Source: Methylibium sp. (lineage in GTDB: Bacteria > Pseudomonadota > Gammaproteobacteria > Burkholderiales > Burkholderiaceae_C). Taken from it: a DNA stretch of 33,930 bases. The stretch is from positions 1-33,930 of the forward strand of contig NZ_JACDCW010000036.1 in the NCBI RefSeq assembly GCF_013817345.1, read 5' to 3'. This document shows positions 9,790-18,219 of this stretch, piece after piece. The translations under genes and the position numbers were made by a program. Position 1 is the first letter of the stretch, and the number at the start of each line of letters is the position of its first letter. The notes beneath the pieces were generated by a model. The model was not told where the DNA came from. It did not search any database and worked only from the letters and a program-made list of their open reading frames with translations.

Positions 9790-10763
9790 GGCCGCTGATT
9801 ATGAGAGCCCGAGTCCGAGCGCCCGCGCCATGCACGAGCGCAGTGCAGCGCCGCGCGGTAGGTGGCGAGTTGCACGGCCACCGTGTCTTCGATGACGCGC
9901 CCGTAGCCGCCACCCATCGTCAACACCACCGGAATCGCCCGGTCGGCGCAGGCGGCGAAGACGCGCCGGTCGCGCTCTGCGAGCCCTGCGGCGCTGAGCT
10001 TCAGCCGCCCGAGGCGGTCACCCTCGTGCGGGTCGGCGCCGGCCAGGTAGAACACCAGGCCCGGAGCCGCGTCAGCGTGGCGAGCCCACAGCGTGGCGAG
10101 CGCGGCATCGAGGGCTTGCAGGTATTCGTCGTCGCGGCAGTCGTCAGGCAGTTCGATGTCGAGGTCGCCCGGCTCCTTGCGAAAAGGAAAATTCCTGGCG
10201 CCGTGCAACGAGAGCGTGAAGACGCTGGGGTCGTCGCGAAAGATCGCTGCGGTGCCGTTGCCTTGGTGCACGTCCAGATCGATCACCGCCACGCGCAGCA
10301 GCGAGCGCGGCATCGTCAGCGGTGTGCGGTGCCATTCCGCCTGCATCAGCCGCGCCGCCACGGCGATGTCGTTGAACACGCAGTAGCCCGCACCGCGCCC
10401 GGCCTGGGCATGGTGGGTACCGCCCGCAAGATTGGCGGCCACCCCTTCCCTCAATGCGGCCCGTGCCGCCGCAATGGTTGCGCCGACCGAGCGGCGAGAC
10501 CGCTCGACCATGCGCTCACTCCAGGGAAAGCCGATCTCGCGCTGTAACGCCGGTGCAAGCAGGCCGCGCGTCACGGCCTCCACATAGGACGGTTCGTGCG
10601 CCAGCGCAAGCTCGCCGTCGCTTGCGACGGGCGCCTCGATCAGTCGCACTGCCGGCAGTTCAGCGGCGATGCGCTCGCGCAGCAGCGCGTACTTCGCCAT
10701 CGGAAACCGGTGCCCCACGGGCAACGGCAAGACGAAGTGATCGCTGTAATACGCCTGCATCAT
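9786..10763 (-). CDS. Histone deacetylase family zinc hydrolase
   Basis: A 325-residue arginase-fold deacetylase of the bacterial HDAC/acetylpolyamine amidohydrolase/AcuC superfamily. The paired active-site histidines are in GGTHHAQAG (His117, His118). Zinc ligands are in [10 protein letters not shown] (Asp164, His166) and in AGADPHEGD. The transition-state tyrosine loop is GGGYG. Targets in bacteria may be acetylated polyamines, acyl-CoA synthetase or small amides; sequence alone does not choose. Two adjacent ATG codons occur at 10763 and 10760. It is the first gene of the minus-strand run and overlaps the nitroreductase start by 4 bp. Confidence 0.92.
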   Translation of the reverse strand: MMQAYYSDHFVLPLPVGHRFPMAKYALLRERIAAELPAVRLIEAPVASDGELALAHEPSYVEAVTRGLLAPALQREIGFPWSERMVERSRRSVGATIAAARAALREGVAANLAGGTHHAQAGRGAGYCVFNDIAVAARLMQAEWHRTPLTMPRSLLRVAVIDLDVHQGNGTAAIFRDDPSVFTLSLHGARNFPFRKEPGDLDIELPDDCRDDEYLQALDAALATLWARHADAAPGLVFYLAGADPHEGDRLGRLKLSAAGLAERDRRVFAACADRAIPVVLTMGGGYGRVIEDTVAVQLATYRAALHCARAWRGRSDSGSHNQRP

Positions 10764-10874
10764 GGCTCGGGCATTGTGCGAGTGCGCTGCATCCGGAGCA
10801 CCCGGGCTGTCTTCCCGGAGAACGGTGTTTTTTACGCAATGCCCCTCTATATGGTGCGGCGCAGCAAAAAGTGC

Positions 10875-10901
10875 TTGCGCACGGGAAAACCTGCGTATAC
10901 T
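10875..10901 (+). promoter_or_regulatory. Putative sigma-70 promoter of phasin gene
   Basis: TATACT at 10896-10901 is a good -10 box. TTGCGC at 10875-10880 is a candidate -35, although the 15-base spacing is short. The surrounding 10850-10950 is rich in TGC/GCA half-sites (for example TTGCAGTGCA), the kind of sequence PhaR repressors bind in PHA producers. The operator is inference only. Confidence 0.45.
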
Positions 10902-10969
10902 TGCGTTATGTTGCAGTGCACCAATCGATTCCTTGCTGCAACCGACCGCAACCTCAATGGAGACCGAAA

Positions 10970-11518
10970 ATGCTGACCACTGAACAACTGATGACCGCCC
11001 ACAAAGCCAATGTCGAGACCCTGTTCGGCCTGACCTCCAAAGCCTTCGAAGGCATGGAGCAACTCGTCGCGCTGAACCTGCAAGTCGCCAAGGCCGGCAT
11101 GACCGAAGCTGCCGACCACACCCGCGCCGCGCTGTCGGTGAAGGACGCTCAAGAGCTCCTGGCCCTGCAAGCCAGCCTGCTCCAGCCGGCCGCCGAGAAG
11201 GCCGCCGCCTACAGCCGCCACCTGTACGACATCGCTTCGGGCACCACCGCCGAAGTGAACAAGATCGCGGAAGGCAAGATGGCCGAAGCGCAGAAGGGCT
11301 TCATGGCCGCGGTCGACTCCGCCGTCAAGAACGCGCCGGCCGGCAGCGAGAACGCCGTCGCCCTGGTGAAGTCAGCGGTTGCCGCCGCCAACAACGCGCT
11401 CGAAGGCGTGCACAAGGCCGCAAAGCAAGCGCAGGACGTGGCGGAAGCCAACTTCCAGGCGATCAACACCAGCGCGGTCAAGGCTTCGCAAGCGGCCACC
11501 GCCAAGGCCCGCCGCTAA
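10970..11518 (+). CDS. phaP: Phasin (PHA granule-associated protein)
   Basis: A 182-residue phasin family protein that coats polyhydroxyalkanoate granules and controls their size and number. It is almost entirely amphipathic helix with high Ala, Lys and Gln content and no Cys. The N-terminus [21 protein letters not shown] and the segment [18 protein letters not shown] are typical of phasin_2 proteins in Burkholderiales. The C-terminus is an Ala/Lys-rich tail ([12 protein letters not shown]). The open frame extends far upstream, but GGAGA sits 8 bases before the ATG at 10970, and the upstream part is non-coding promoter sequence. It is monocistronic, with a strong terminator 250 bp downstream. 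Confidence 0.93.
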   Translation: MLTTEQLMTAHKANVETLFGLTSKAFEGMEQLVALNLQVAKAGMTEAADHTRAALSVKDAQELLALQASLLQPAAEKAAAYSRHLYDIASGTTAEVNKIAEGKMAEAQKGFMAAVDSAVKNAPAGSENAVALVKSAVAAANNALEGVHKAAKQAQDVAEANFQAINTSAVKASQAATAKARR

Positions 11519-11771
11519 AAGCAGGACCGGCTCGGGAGCGATAGCCGCTGAGCCGCAATGCCGGATCGAGTCGCTCGTTCGACGTTTGAAGCACGGCGGA
11601 AATAACGCACAGCATCTCACCGTTGTCCGGCGCACCGACTGAAAAAGTTCGGTTCTGCCTCTTGAATTCGGGAGGCCGACGCAGTATCTGAAGAGAGTGG
11701 CCGGTATCACCGGCGCCTTTTCGAAAGCTTGTCTCCTCGGTACCTCGCGAACTCAGGTTCCAGGTACCTTT
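11519..11771 (+). other. Structured 3' untranslated region or small RNA candidate
   Basis: There is no gene in these 253 bases between the phasin stop and the terminator. The end is structured: GCCGGT-ATC-ACCGGC at about 11700-11714, then an inverted repeat GGTACCT/AGGTACC (11739-11745 and 11762-11768) enclosing a second stem GAAC-TCAG-GTTC. This leads straight into the terminator. It may be a long phasin 3' UTR or the body of a small RNA released from it. I see no match to 6S, tmRNA or a known riboswitch. Confidence 0.35.
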
Positions 11772-11800
11772 CGGCCCGGGGTTCGCCCCGGGCCGTTTTT
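11772..11800 (+). terminator. Strong Rho-independent terminator after phaP
   Basis: A perfect 10-bp GC stem (CGGCCCGGGG / CCCCGGGCCG) with a TTCG tetraloop is followed by TTTTT. It isolates the phasin transcript from the sulfur cluster downstream. Confidence 0.93.
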
Positions 11801-11859
11801 ATTGGCGCGACCGATGGGCATGCCGGGAGGCAGCCACCCTGCTTCGAGTTACCCCGCCA

Positions 11860-11914
11860 AACGGCGGCGTTTGAGCCGCCGTTATGCCGATCCGCGATAA
11901 GCAATCGATTTATC
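11860..11914 (+). promoter_or_regulatory. Hairpin and AT-rich dyad upstream of the sulfur cluster
   Basis: Two elements precede the TSUP gene. A 9-bp perfect inverted repeat (AACGGCGGC / GCCGCCGTT, 6-base loop) occupies 11860-11883. A dyad GATAA-N9-TTATC lies at 11896-11914 in otherwise GC-rich DNA. LysR-type regulators such as CysB bind AT-rich dyads of this kind, so a sulfur-responsive operator is possible. This is inference; no promoter boxes are clear. Confidence 0.3.
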
Positions 11915-11987
11915 TGTCGTTCGCATTCGCGCATGCGCTCCGTACAGTCGAATCTCGGCAACTTTTTGCGGCAGCGCAGCAGTCCCC

Positions 11988-12755
11988 ATGGATCTCATCG
12001 CAGTCCTCGTCGGCTTCGGCGTCGGCGCCATCGTCGGCATGACCGGCGTCGGCGGCGGCTCGTTGATGACGCCGCTGATGATGGGCGTCTTCGGGCTGCC
12101 CCCGGCAGTGGCGATCGGCACCGACCTGTGGTTTGCCGGGCTGACCAAGATTTCAGGCTCGGTGGCGCACTGGCGCCACAAGCACATCGACAACCGCATC
12201 CTGCTGCAATTGCTGGCCGGCAGCCTCCCGGCGGCCATCGCGATGGTCGCGCTGATGCACCTGACAGGCATCACCAAGGCCTGGGGCAGCGCACTGACGT
12301 TCTCGCTCGGCATCGCGCTGCTGCTCACCGCGCTGGTCGTGGCCTTTAAATCGACTTGGCACCGGCTCGGCCTGCGCCTGGAACGCTGGTTGCCGGAGAG
12401 GCGCAAGGCCGGCTGGACCGTCGCCTCGGGTGTGCTGCTCGGCGTGCTGGTGTCGATCACCTCGATCGGCGCGGGCGCCATCGGGGCCACATTGATCCTG
12501 CTGCTCCACCCGCGTCTGGAAACGCGGCGCCTGGTTGGTACCGACATTGCGCATGCTGTGCCGCTCACGCTCGTGGCCGCCATCGGTCACGCCACGCTTG
12601 GGCATGTGGACTGGGCATTGCTGGCCACGCTGCTGATCGGCTCGATCCCCGGCATCTGGGTCGGCGCCCAACTCACCCGCCGCATGCCCGAGCGACTGGT
12701 CCGCGGCCTGCTCTGCGCCTCGTTGCTGGGCGCCGGCTTCAAGGTCATTCACTGA
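11988..12755 (+). CDS. TSUP family transporter (TauE/SafE sulfite/sulfonate exporter type)
   Basis: A 255-residue inner-membrane protein with about 7-8 hydrophobic segments. It has the two inverted repeats typical of TSUP: the first starts GFGVGAIVGMTGVGGGSLMTP, where the G-rich loop is the signature, and the second starts SGVLLGVLVSITSIGAGAIGA. It is the first gene of the sulfate-assimilation cluster and lies 21 bp before cysI. Export of excess sulfite, or sulfate/thiosulfate movement, is therefore the likely role; the substrate is inferred from context. The start is the ATG at 11988, directly before the first membrane segment. Confidence 0.88.
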   Translation: MDLIAVLVGFGVGAIVGMTGVGGGSLMTPLMMGVFGLPPAVAIGTDLWFAGLTKISGSVAHWRHKHIDNRILLQLLAGSLPAAIAMVALMHLTGITKAWGSALTFSLGIALLLTALVVAFKSTWHRLGLRLERWLPERRKAGWTVASGVLLGVLVSITSIGAGAIGATLILLLHPRLETRRLVGTDIAHAVPLTLVAAIGHATLGHVDWALLATLLIGSIPGIWVGAQLTRRMPERLVRGLLCASLLGAGFKVIH

Positions 12756-12776
12756 AACTTTTCGGCAGACACGACG

Positions 12777-14501
12777 ATGTACCAATACACCGACTTCGAC
12801 CGCCGCTTCGTCCACCAACGCGCCGCGCAGTTCCGCGACCAGCTTGAGCGCAATCTCGCCGGCACCCTGGGCGAGGACGAGTTCCGCGCGCTGCGCCTGC
12901 AGAACGGCTGGTATATCCAGCGCCATGCGCCGATGGCGCGCATCGCCGTGCCCTACGGCGAGTTGAGCAGCCGGCAGCTACGCCAGCTCGGCAGGATCGC
13001 GCGCGAGTTCGACCGCGGCTACGCCCACTTCACCACGCGCCAGAATTGCCAGTACAACTGGATTCCGCTGGAACGTGCCGCCGACGTGATGGAGCTGCTG
13101 GCCGACGTGGACATGCACGGCATCCAGACCAGCGGCAACTGCATCCGCAACATCACCAGCGATGCGCTGGCCGGCGTGGCGCCCGACGAGTACGTCGATC
13201 CCCGGCCCTACTGCGAACTGATGCGCCAGTGGAGCAGCCTGCACCCGGAATTCGCCTTCTTGCCGCGCAAGTTCAAGATCGCGGTGACCGGCTCGGCCGA
13301 GGACCGCGCCGCGACCTACTGGCACGACATCGGCCTGCACCTGCACAAGAACGCCGCCGGCGAGATCGGGTTTCGCGTGCTGGCCGGCGGCGGCATGGGC
13401 CGCACGCCGATTCCTGCGGCGCTCATGCGCGAGTTCCTGCCCTGGCAGCAGATCCTCGTCTTCATCGAGGCGATCGTGCGCGTCTATAACCGCTACGGCC
13501 GGCGCGACAACATGTACAAGGCGCGCATCAAGATCCTGGTCAAGGCCGAGGGACAGCGCTTCGTCGATCAGGTCGAAAAGGAATTCGACGCAATCTTGAA
13601 CCGCGACGTCGATGGCGACGCGCAGATCATTCCGCAGGCCGAGTTCGACCGAGTCGCCGCGGGCTTCAAGCCGCCGCCGGGCGTGGCGGCCCATGCCTCT
13701 AGCGGCGATGGCGCCCCGGCCGATCCGCCCGCCGCCTACCGACGCTGGCTCGAGCGCAACGTGCACGGTCACCAGCTCGCCGGCTACCGCGCGGTGACGC
13801 TCTCGCTCAAGCGCGCAGGCCTGGCCCCCGGTGATGCCACCGACGTGCAGATGGAAGCCGCAGCCGATCTTGCCGAGCGTTATTCGGGCAGCGAAGCGCG
13901 TGTTACCCACGACCAGAACCTGCTACTGCCCTGGGTGCGCGAGGCCGATCTTTACGCCCTGTGGCAGGCCGCGCGCGACGCCACCTTCGCCACACCCAAC
14001 ATCGGCCTGCTGACCGACATGATCGCCTGCCCCGGCGGCGACTTCTGCGGTCTGGCCAATGCACGCTCGATCCCGCTGGCCGCGCAGATCACCGAGCGCT
14101 ACGCCGACCTCGACGAGCTCTACGACATCGGCGACATCGACCTGCACATCAGCGGCTGCATCAACTCCTGCGGCCACCACCACAGCGGCCACATCGGCAT
14201 CCTCGGCGTCGACAAGGACGGCAAGGAGTGGTACCAGGTCTCGCTTGCCGGCACCGACGGCTCCGTGCTCTCCGGCGGCATGGGCAAGGGACAGGTGGTG
14301 GCGGGCAAGGTGATCGGCCCGTCCTTCGCCGCCGACGAGGTGGCCGACGTGATCGAGGCGGTGATAGAGACCTACCGCGGCGAGCGCACGGCAGCCAACG
14401 AGCACTTCATCGACACCGTCAAGCGGGTCGGCCTGGAGCCGTTCAAGTCGGCCGCCAATGCGGTGCGGCGCAGCACGGCGAAGACAGCGGAGGCCGCATG
14501 A
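12777..14501 (+). CDS. cysI: Assimilatory sulfite reductase hemoprotein (nitrite/sulfite reductase family)
   Basis: Six-electron reduction of sulfite to sulfide using siroheme and a 4Fe-4S cluster in the cytosol. The 574 residues show the two ferredoxin-like half-domains and siroheme-binding segments (TTRQNCQYNW; SGNCIRNITSD). The cluster cysteines are Cys418 and Cys424 (CPGGDFC) and Cys461 and Cys465 (CINSC). No flavoprotein subunit CysJ is encoded in the window. Electrons must come from elsewhere, possibly from the ferredoxin and reductase at 19-20.5 kb. The stop overlaps the start of the DUF934 gene. Context with cysH, cysDN and cobA favours sulfite over nitrite as substrate. Confidence 0.94.
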   Translation: MYQYTDFDRRFVHQRAAQFRDQLERNLAGTLGEDEFRALRLQNGWYIQRHAPMARIAVPYGELSSRQLRQLGRIAREFDRGYAHFTTRQNCQYNWIPLERAADVMELLADVDMHGIQTSGNCIRNITSDALAGVAPDEYVDPRPYCELMRQWSSLHPEFAFLPRKFKIAVTGSAEDRAATYWHDIGLHLHKNAAGEIGFRVLAGGGMGRTPIPAALMREFLPWQQILVFIEAIVRVYNRYGRRDNMYKARIKILVKAEGQRFVDQVEKEFDAILNRDVDGDAQIIPQAEFDRVAAGFKPPPGVAAHASSGDGAPADPPAAYRRWLERNVHGHQLAGYRAVTLSLKRAGLAPGDATDVQMEAAADLAERYSGSEARVTHDQNLLLPWVREADLYALWQAARDATFATPNIGLLTDMIACPGGDFCGLANARSIPLAAQITERYADLDELYDIGDIDLHISGCINSCGHHHSGHIGILGVDKDGKEWYQVSLAGTDGSVLSGGMGKGQVVAGKVIGPSFAADEVADVIEAVIETYRGERTAANEHFIDTVKRVGLEPFKSAANAVRRSTAKTAEAA

Positions 14502-15049
14502 TGAAGTACATCGATCGCCATCGCGACGAGTGGCGCACCGTGGGCGGCGAAGACGGCCCGATGGTGAGCATCACGCCGGCCCGCGGGCAACTGCTCACCC
14601 TGCAGCAATGGCACGGCGTGCGGGCGCAATGGCCGGCCGATCTTCCGGTGGGCGTGGTCGTGCCCAACGATGCGGATATCGAAGAGATCGAGGCCGACCT
14701 GCCCCGCTTCGCCCTGATCGCGCTTCATTTTCCCAAGTGGACCGACGGCCGCGCCTACAGCCAGGCCCGGCTGCTGCGCACACGCTTTCGCTACGGCGGC
14801 GAAGTGCGCGCAACGGGCGAGGTTGTGGTGGACATGATGCCGCTGCTCGCACGCACCGGCTTCGACGCCGTGCTGCTGCGTGCCGGCGAGAGCCGCGAAG
14901 CAGCCGAGCGCGCCATGGGCTTCTTCCCCGCCCACTATCAGGGGGACGTGCGCGACAGCCGCCCGCTGTTCGCGCTGCCGCCGGGCGCCGCCGAGGAACT
15001 GGCTCGAGAGCCGGTGGTCGAGTTCAACAATCCGGGTGCCGCGATATGA
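14501..15049 (+). CDS. DUF934 family protein, cysI partner
   Basis: A 182-residue protein of DUF934, a family found almost always beside cysI in proteobacteria and presumed to assist sulfite reduction; its biochemistry is not established. The recognisable core is ALHFPKWTDGRAYSQARLLRTRFRYGGEVRATG, given here as residues about 76-108, with the key motif FPKWTDGRAYSQA. Two adjacent ATG codons occur at 14498 and 14501. GGAGG at 14489-14493 is 7 bases before the second ATG and 4 before the first, so I prefer 14501. Either choice overlaps the cysI stop, which implies translational coupling. Confidence 0.87.
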   Translation: MKYIDRHRDEWRTVGGEDGPMVSITPARGQLLTLQQWHGVRAQWPADLPVGVVVPNDADIEEIEADLPRFALIALHFPKWTDGRAYSQARLLRTRFRYGGEVRATGEVVVDMMPLLARTGFDAVLLRAGESREAAERAMGFFPAHYQGDVRDSRPLFALPPGAAEELAREPVVEFNNPGAAI

Positions 15050-15101
15050 GCCGGGTTGTTCGCTCATCGGCGTCGGGACGCCACACCGGGGCGCTCACGA
15101 C

Positions 15102-15854
15102 ATGAATGCCGTGGACCTGTACGCCCGCCGCACCCAGGGTTTCGACGCCGGGCTCGCGCGCACGGTCGCCTTGCTGAAAGACGCAGCCGCCGAGCACGCC
15201 GGGCACATCGTGCAGGCCACCAGCCTGGGCGCCGAAGACATGGTCGTCACCGACCTGATCGCTCGCCATGCACTGCCCATCGCCATCGGCACCCTGGAGA
15301 CGGGCATGCTGCATGACGAGACGGTCGCGCTGATCGGCCGCATCGAACAGCACTACGGGCTGCCGGTCGAGGTCTATCGCCCCAGACAGGAGGCCGTGAT
15401 CGACTTCGTGCGCAGCCACGGCGAGCGCGCCATGTACAGCAGCCTGCCGCTGCGCAAGAGATGCTGCGGCATCCGCAAGCTCGAACCGCTCTCGCGCATG
15501 CTCGGGGAGCGCAGCGCCTGGGTCACCGGCCTGCGTCGCGAGCAAAGCAATGCCCGCGGCGAAGTGCCCGAGCGCGATCAGGATGACGCTGGGCGCCTCA
15601 AGCTCAATCCGCTGGCCGACTGGACCTGGGGCGACGTGTGGCACTACATCGCCGCGCAAGGCGTGCCCTACAACCCGCTGCACGACGAATTCATGCCCAG
15701 CATCGGCTGCGCCCCCTGCACGCGCGCCATCGCGGTCGGCGAGCCTTTCCGGGCAGGCCGGTGGTGGTGGGAAGACGAGTCCGCCAAGGAATGCGGGCTG
15801 CACGTGATGCAACAAGAACAACCCGCCGTCTCGATGATCGGAGCACCGCAGTGA
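15102..15854 (+). CDS. cysH: Adenylyl-sulfate (APS) reductase, 4Fe-4S type
   Basis: Reduces APS to sulfite and AMP with thioredoxin-type thiols. The 250 residues have the PP-loop-like ATSLGAEDM near 41-49. The motif Cys121-Cys122 (RCCGIRK) together with Cys203-x2-Cys206 (GCAPC) marks the iron-sulfur enzymes that use APS rather than PAPS. The catalytic Cys231 is in the ECGLH motif. This agrees with the absence of an APS kinase (CysC) here. The open frame extends upstream through the DUF934 region, but MNAVDLYAR at 15102 is the sensible start. The stop overlaps the cysD GTG start by 4 bp. Confidence 0.94.
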   Translation: MNAVDLYARRTQGFDAGLARTVALLKDAAAEHAGHIVQATSLGAEDMVVTDLIARHALPIAIGTLETGMLHDETVALIGRIEQHYGLPVEVYRPRQEAVIDFVRSHGERAMYSSLPLRKRCCGIRKLEPLSRMLGERSAWVTGLRREQSNARGEVPERDQDDAGRLKLNPLADWTWGDVWHYIAAQGVPYNPLHDEFMPSIGCAPCTRAIAVGEPFRAGRWWWEDESAKECGLHVMQQEQPAVSMIGAPQ

Positions 15855-16810
15855 ACGCCGCCCTGAAACCGAACCACCTGCTGCCCCACGTGGACCAGCG
15901 CCATCTCGACGCGCTCGAGGAAGAAGCCATCTTCATCCTGCGCGAAGTGGCCGGCGCCTTCGAGCGCCCCGCCCTGCTGTTCTCCGGCGGCAAGGATTCC
16001 TGCGTCGTGCTGCGGCTGGCTGAGAAGGCCTTCAAGATGCGTATGCAAGGCAGCGACTTCGAGGGCCGCCTGCCCTTCCCGCTGCTGCATGTCGATACGG
16101 GCCACAACTTCCCCGAAGTGATCGAGTTCCGCGATCGCCGCATCGCCGAGATGGGCGAACGCCTCGTCGTGGGCCACTTGGAAGATTCCATCCGCCGGGG
16201 GACGATCCGCCTGACTGAGCCGCTCGAGTCGCGCAACGGTCACCAGACGGTGGCTCTGCTCGAAGCCATCGAGGAGCACCGCTTCGACTGCCTCATCGGC
16301 GGCGCACGTCGCGACGAGGAAAAGGCGCGCGCCAAGGAACGCATCTTCAGCCACCGCGACAGCTTCGGCCAGTGGCAACCCAAGGAGCAGCGCCCCGAAC
16401 TCTGGTCGCTCTTCAACACGCGCATCAAGCCGGGCGAGAACTTCCGTGCCTTCCCGATCAGCAATTGGACCGAGCTCGACGTGTGGCTCTACATCGCACG
16501 CGAGAACATTCCGCTGCCCAGTCTGTATTTCGCGCACGACCGCGAAGTGATCCGCCGCAAGGGCCTGCTCGTGCCGGTGACCGATGTAACGCCGCCGCAG
16601 GCGGGTGAAACGGTCGAAACCGCACAGGTGCGCTTTCGCACGGTGGGCGACATGACCTGCACCTGCCCGGTGGAAAGCGCAGCCGCCAATGCCGCCGAAA
16701 TCGTGGCCGAAACGCTCACCGTCACTGTCAGCGAACGCGGCGCCACCCGCATGGACGACCGCACCTCCGAGGCTTCGATGGAGCGGCGCAAGAAGGAAGG
16801 GTATTTCTGA
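15851..16810 (+). CDS. cysD: Sulfate adenylyltransferase subunit 2
   Basis: The ATP-pyrophosphatase-fold catalytic subunit of ATP sulfurylase, which forms APS from sulfate and ATP together with the GTPase CysN. The 319 residues include the PP-loop FSGGKDSCVVL at about 45-55 and the conserved GGARRDEEKARAKERIFSHRD region (key motif RRDEEKARAKE) near 152-170. The C-terminus is MERRKKEGYF, as usual for CysD. The start is GTG at 15851, with GGAG seven bases upstream and a GTGA overlap with the cysH stop. No ATG would retain the N-terminal domain. The stop overlaps the cysN start by one base (TGATG). Confidence 0.94.
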   Translation: MNAALKPNHLLPHVDQRHLDALEEEAIFILREVAGAFERPALLFSGGKDSCVVLRLAEKAFKMRMQGSDFEGRLPFPLLHVDTGHNFPEVIEFRDRRIAEMGERLVVGHLEDSIRRGTIRLTEPLESRNGHQTVALLEAIEEHRFDCLIGGARRDEEKARAKERIFSHRDSFGQWQPKEQRPELWSLFNTRIKPGENFRAFPISNWTELDVWLYIARENIPLPSLYFAHDREVIRRKGLLVPVTDVTPPQAGETVETAQVRFRTVGDMTCTCPVESAAANAAEIVAETLTVTVSERGATRMDDRTSEASMERRKKEGYF

Positions 16811-18219
16811 TGAGTCTCTCAATCGCCCGATCGGCACGGATCGACCGACTCCTTCCCCCTCTGGGGGAAGACCGGGATGGGGGCCTCTACACCGCACCCC
16901 CCTCTCCTGACGAACTTACCCACCGCGCCCTGCGCTTCCTTACCGCCGGCTCGGTGGACGACGGCAAGAGCACGCTGATCGGCCGCCTGCTCTACGACAG
17001 CCGCGCCATCCTCGCCGACCAGCTCGACGCGCTGGAGAAGCGCGCCGCCGGCGCGCCGATCGACCTTTCGCTGCTGACCGACGGCCTCGAGGCCGAACGC
17101 GAACAGGGCATCACCATCGACGTGGCCTACCGCTACTTCGCCACCCGCCAGCGAAAGTTCATCATCGCCGACGCACCGGGCCACGAGCAGTACACCCGCA
17201 ACATGGTCACCGCCGCCGCGGGCAGCGACGCGGCCGTGGTGCTGGTCGATATCACCAAGCTCGACTGGCGCACCCCCAAACCGCTGCCCGGGCACGCGGC
17301 GGCGCAGGTGGAACTGCTGCCGCAGACCCGTCGCCATTCGCTCCTGGCCCGCTTGTTGCGTGTGCCGAACATCGTGTTCGCCATCAACAAACTCGACGCG
17401 ATCGATGCCGACGCCGAAGCGGCGTTCACGGCCGTGCGCGAAGCGCTGCTCGACTTCGCCGGGCAGGCCGACATCGACGTGGCCGCCGTGGTGCCCGTGT
17501 CGGCCCTGCGCGGCGACAACGTCACCACGCACTCCACCGTCTGGTCCTGGTACCACGGCCCGACGCTGCTGGAGCTGCTGCACCGCCTGCCCGCCACCGA
17601 TGAGCGCCATGACGGCGCGCTGCTGATCCCCGTTCAGTACGTCTCCCGTCCCGGCGAACAGGGCACCGGCCATCGGCCGCGGACGATCTGGGGCCGCATT
17701 GCTCACGGCCAGGTGCAGGCGGGCGACACCGTGCAGGTGTTTCCCGGCGGCCAGACCGCAACCGTCACCGAAGTGCGGCGCGCAGGCGCGGTGGTCACGG
17801 GCTGCGAAGCAGGCCAGTCGGCCGGCTTGGTGCTCGACCGCCAGCTCGACGTTTCGCGCGGAGACTGGATTGCCAGCACCGCCTCGGAGGATGTGGCACC
17901 GCTCGCTACAACACAGCGCTTCGCGGCTACGTTGGCCTGGCTCGACACAGAGCCCGCACAGATCGGTCGCAAGTACTGGGTCCGGCACGGCCATCGCTGG
18001 GTGCAGGCGCGCATCACGGCGATCGACAGCGTTCGCGATGTGCACACGCTCGCCGACACCGACGCGCACCAGCTCGGTGTCAACGAGATCGGCCGCGTGC
18101 AAATCGAAACCCAGGCGCCGCTGCCGGTCGAGGCTTATGCCGACAATCGCATCGGCGGCTCGATGATCGTCGTCGATCCCGCCACCAACCGCACCAGTGG
18201 TGCCCTCCTCGTCGCATGA
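16810..18219 (+). CDS. cysN: Sulfate adenylyltransferase subunit 1 (GTPase)
   Basis: An EF-Tu-like GTPase that drives sulfate activation by CysD. The 469 residues show Walker A GSVDDGKST (about 48-56), switch region EREQGITIDVAYRYF, DAPGHEQYTRNM and NKLD. Beta-barrel domains follow, and the protein ends without an APS-kinase extension, consistent with direct APS reduction. Residues about 10-36 between the start and the conserved LRFLTAGSVDD are encoded by a palindromic repeat-like DNA segment (see 16852-16870) and are not family-like. There is also a short extra loop, WRTPKPLPGHAAAQ, before the conserved LLPQTRRHS. The stop overlaps the cobA start. Confidence 0.93.
   Translation: MSLSIARSARIDRLLPPLGEDRDGGLYTAPPSPDELTHRALRFLTAGSVDDGKSTLIGRLLYDSRAILADQLDALEKRAAGAPIDLSLLTDGLEAEREQGITIDVAYRYFATRQRKFIIADAPGHEQYTRNMVTAAAGSDAAVVLVDITKLDWRTPKPLPGHAAAQVELLPQTRRHSLLARLLRVPNIVFAINKLDAIDADAEAAFTAVREALLDFAGQADIDVAAVVPVSALRGDNVTTHSTVWSWYHGPTLLELLHRLPATDERHDGALLIPVQYVSRPGEQGTGHRPRTIWGRIAHGQVQAGDTVQVFPGGQTATVTEVRRAGAVVTGCEAGQSAGLVLDRQLDVSRGDWIASTASEDVAPLATTQRFAATLAWLDTEPAQIGRKYWVRHGHRWVQARITAIDSVRDVHTLADTDAHQLGVNEIGRVQIETQAPLPVEAYADNRIGGSMIVVDPATNRTSGALLVA
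16852..16870. repeat. REP-like palindrome inside the 5' end of cysN
   Basis: CTTCCCCC-TCT-GGGGGAAG forms a perfect 8-bp hairpin, followed by ACCGGGATGGGGG. This C/G-run palindrome resembles dispersed intergenic palindromes of Burkholderiales genomes. Here it lies in frame inside the coding region and encodes the non-conserved N-terminal stretch of CysN. Membership in a genomic repeat family is inferred from memory of such sequences and not tested. Confidence 0.5.

Noticed and set aside
10454-10969. Upstream extension of the phasin frame
   Set aside because: It is Arg/Pro-rich shadow sequence opposite the deacetylase and then promoter DNA; a good ribosome binding site precedes the ATG at 10970.
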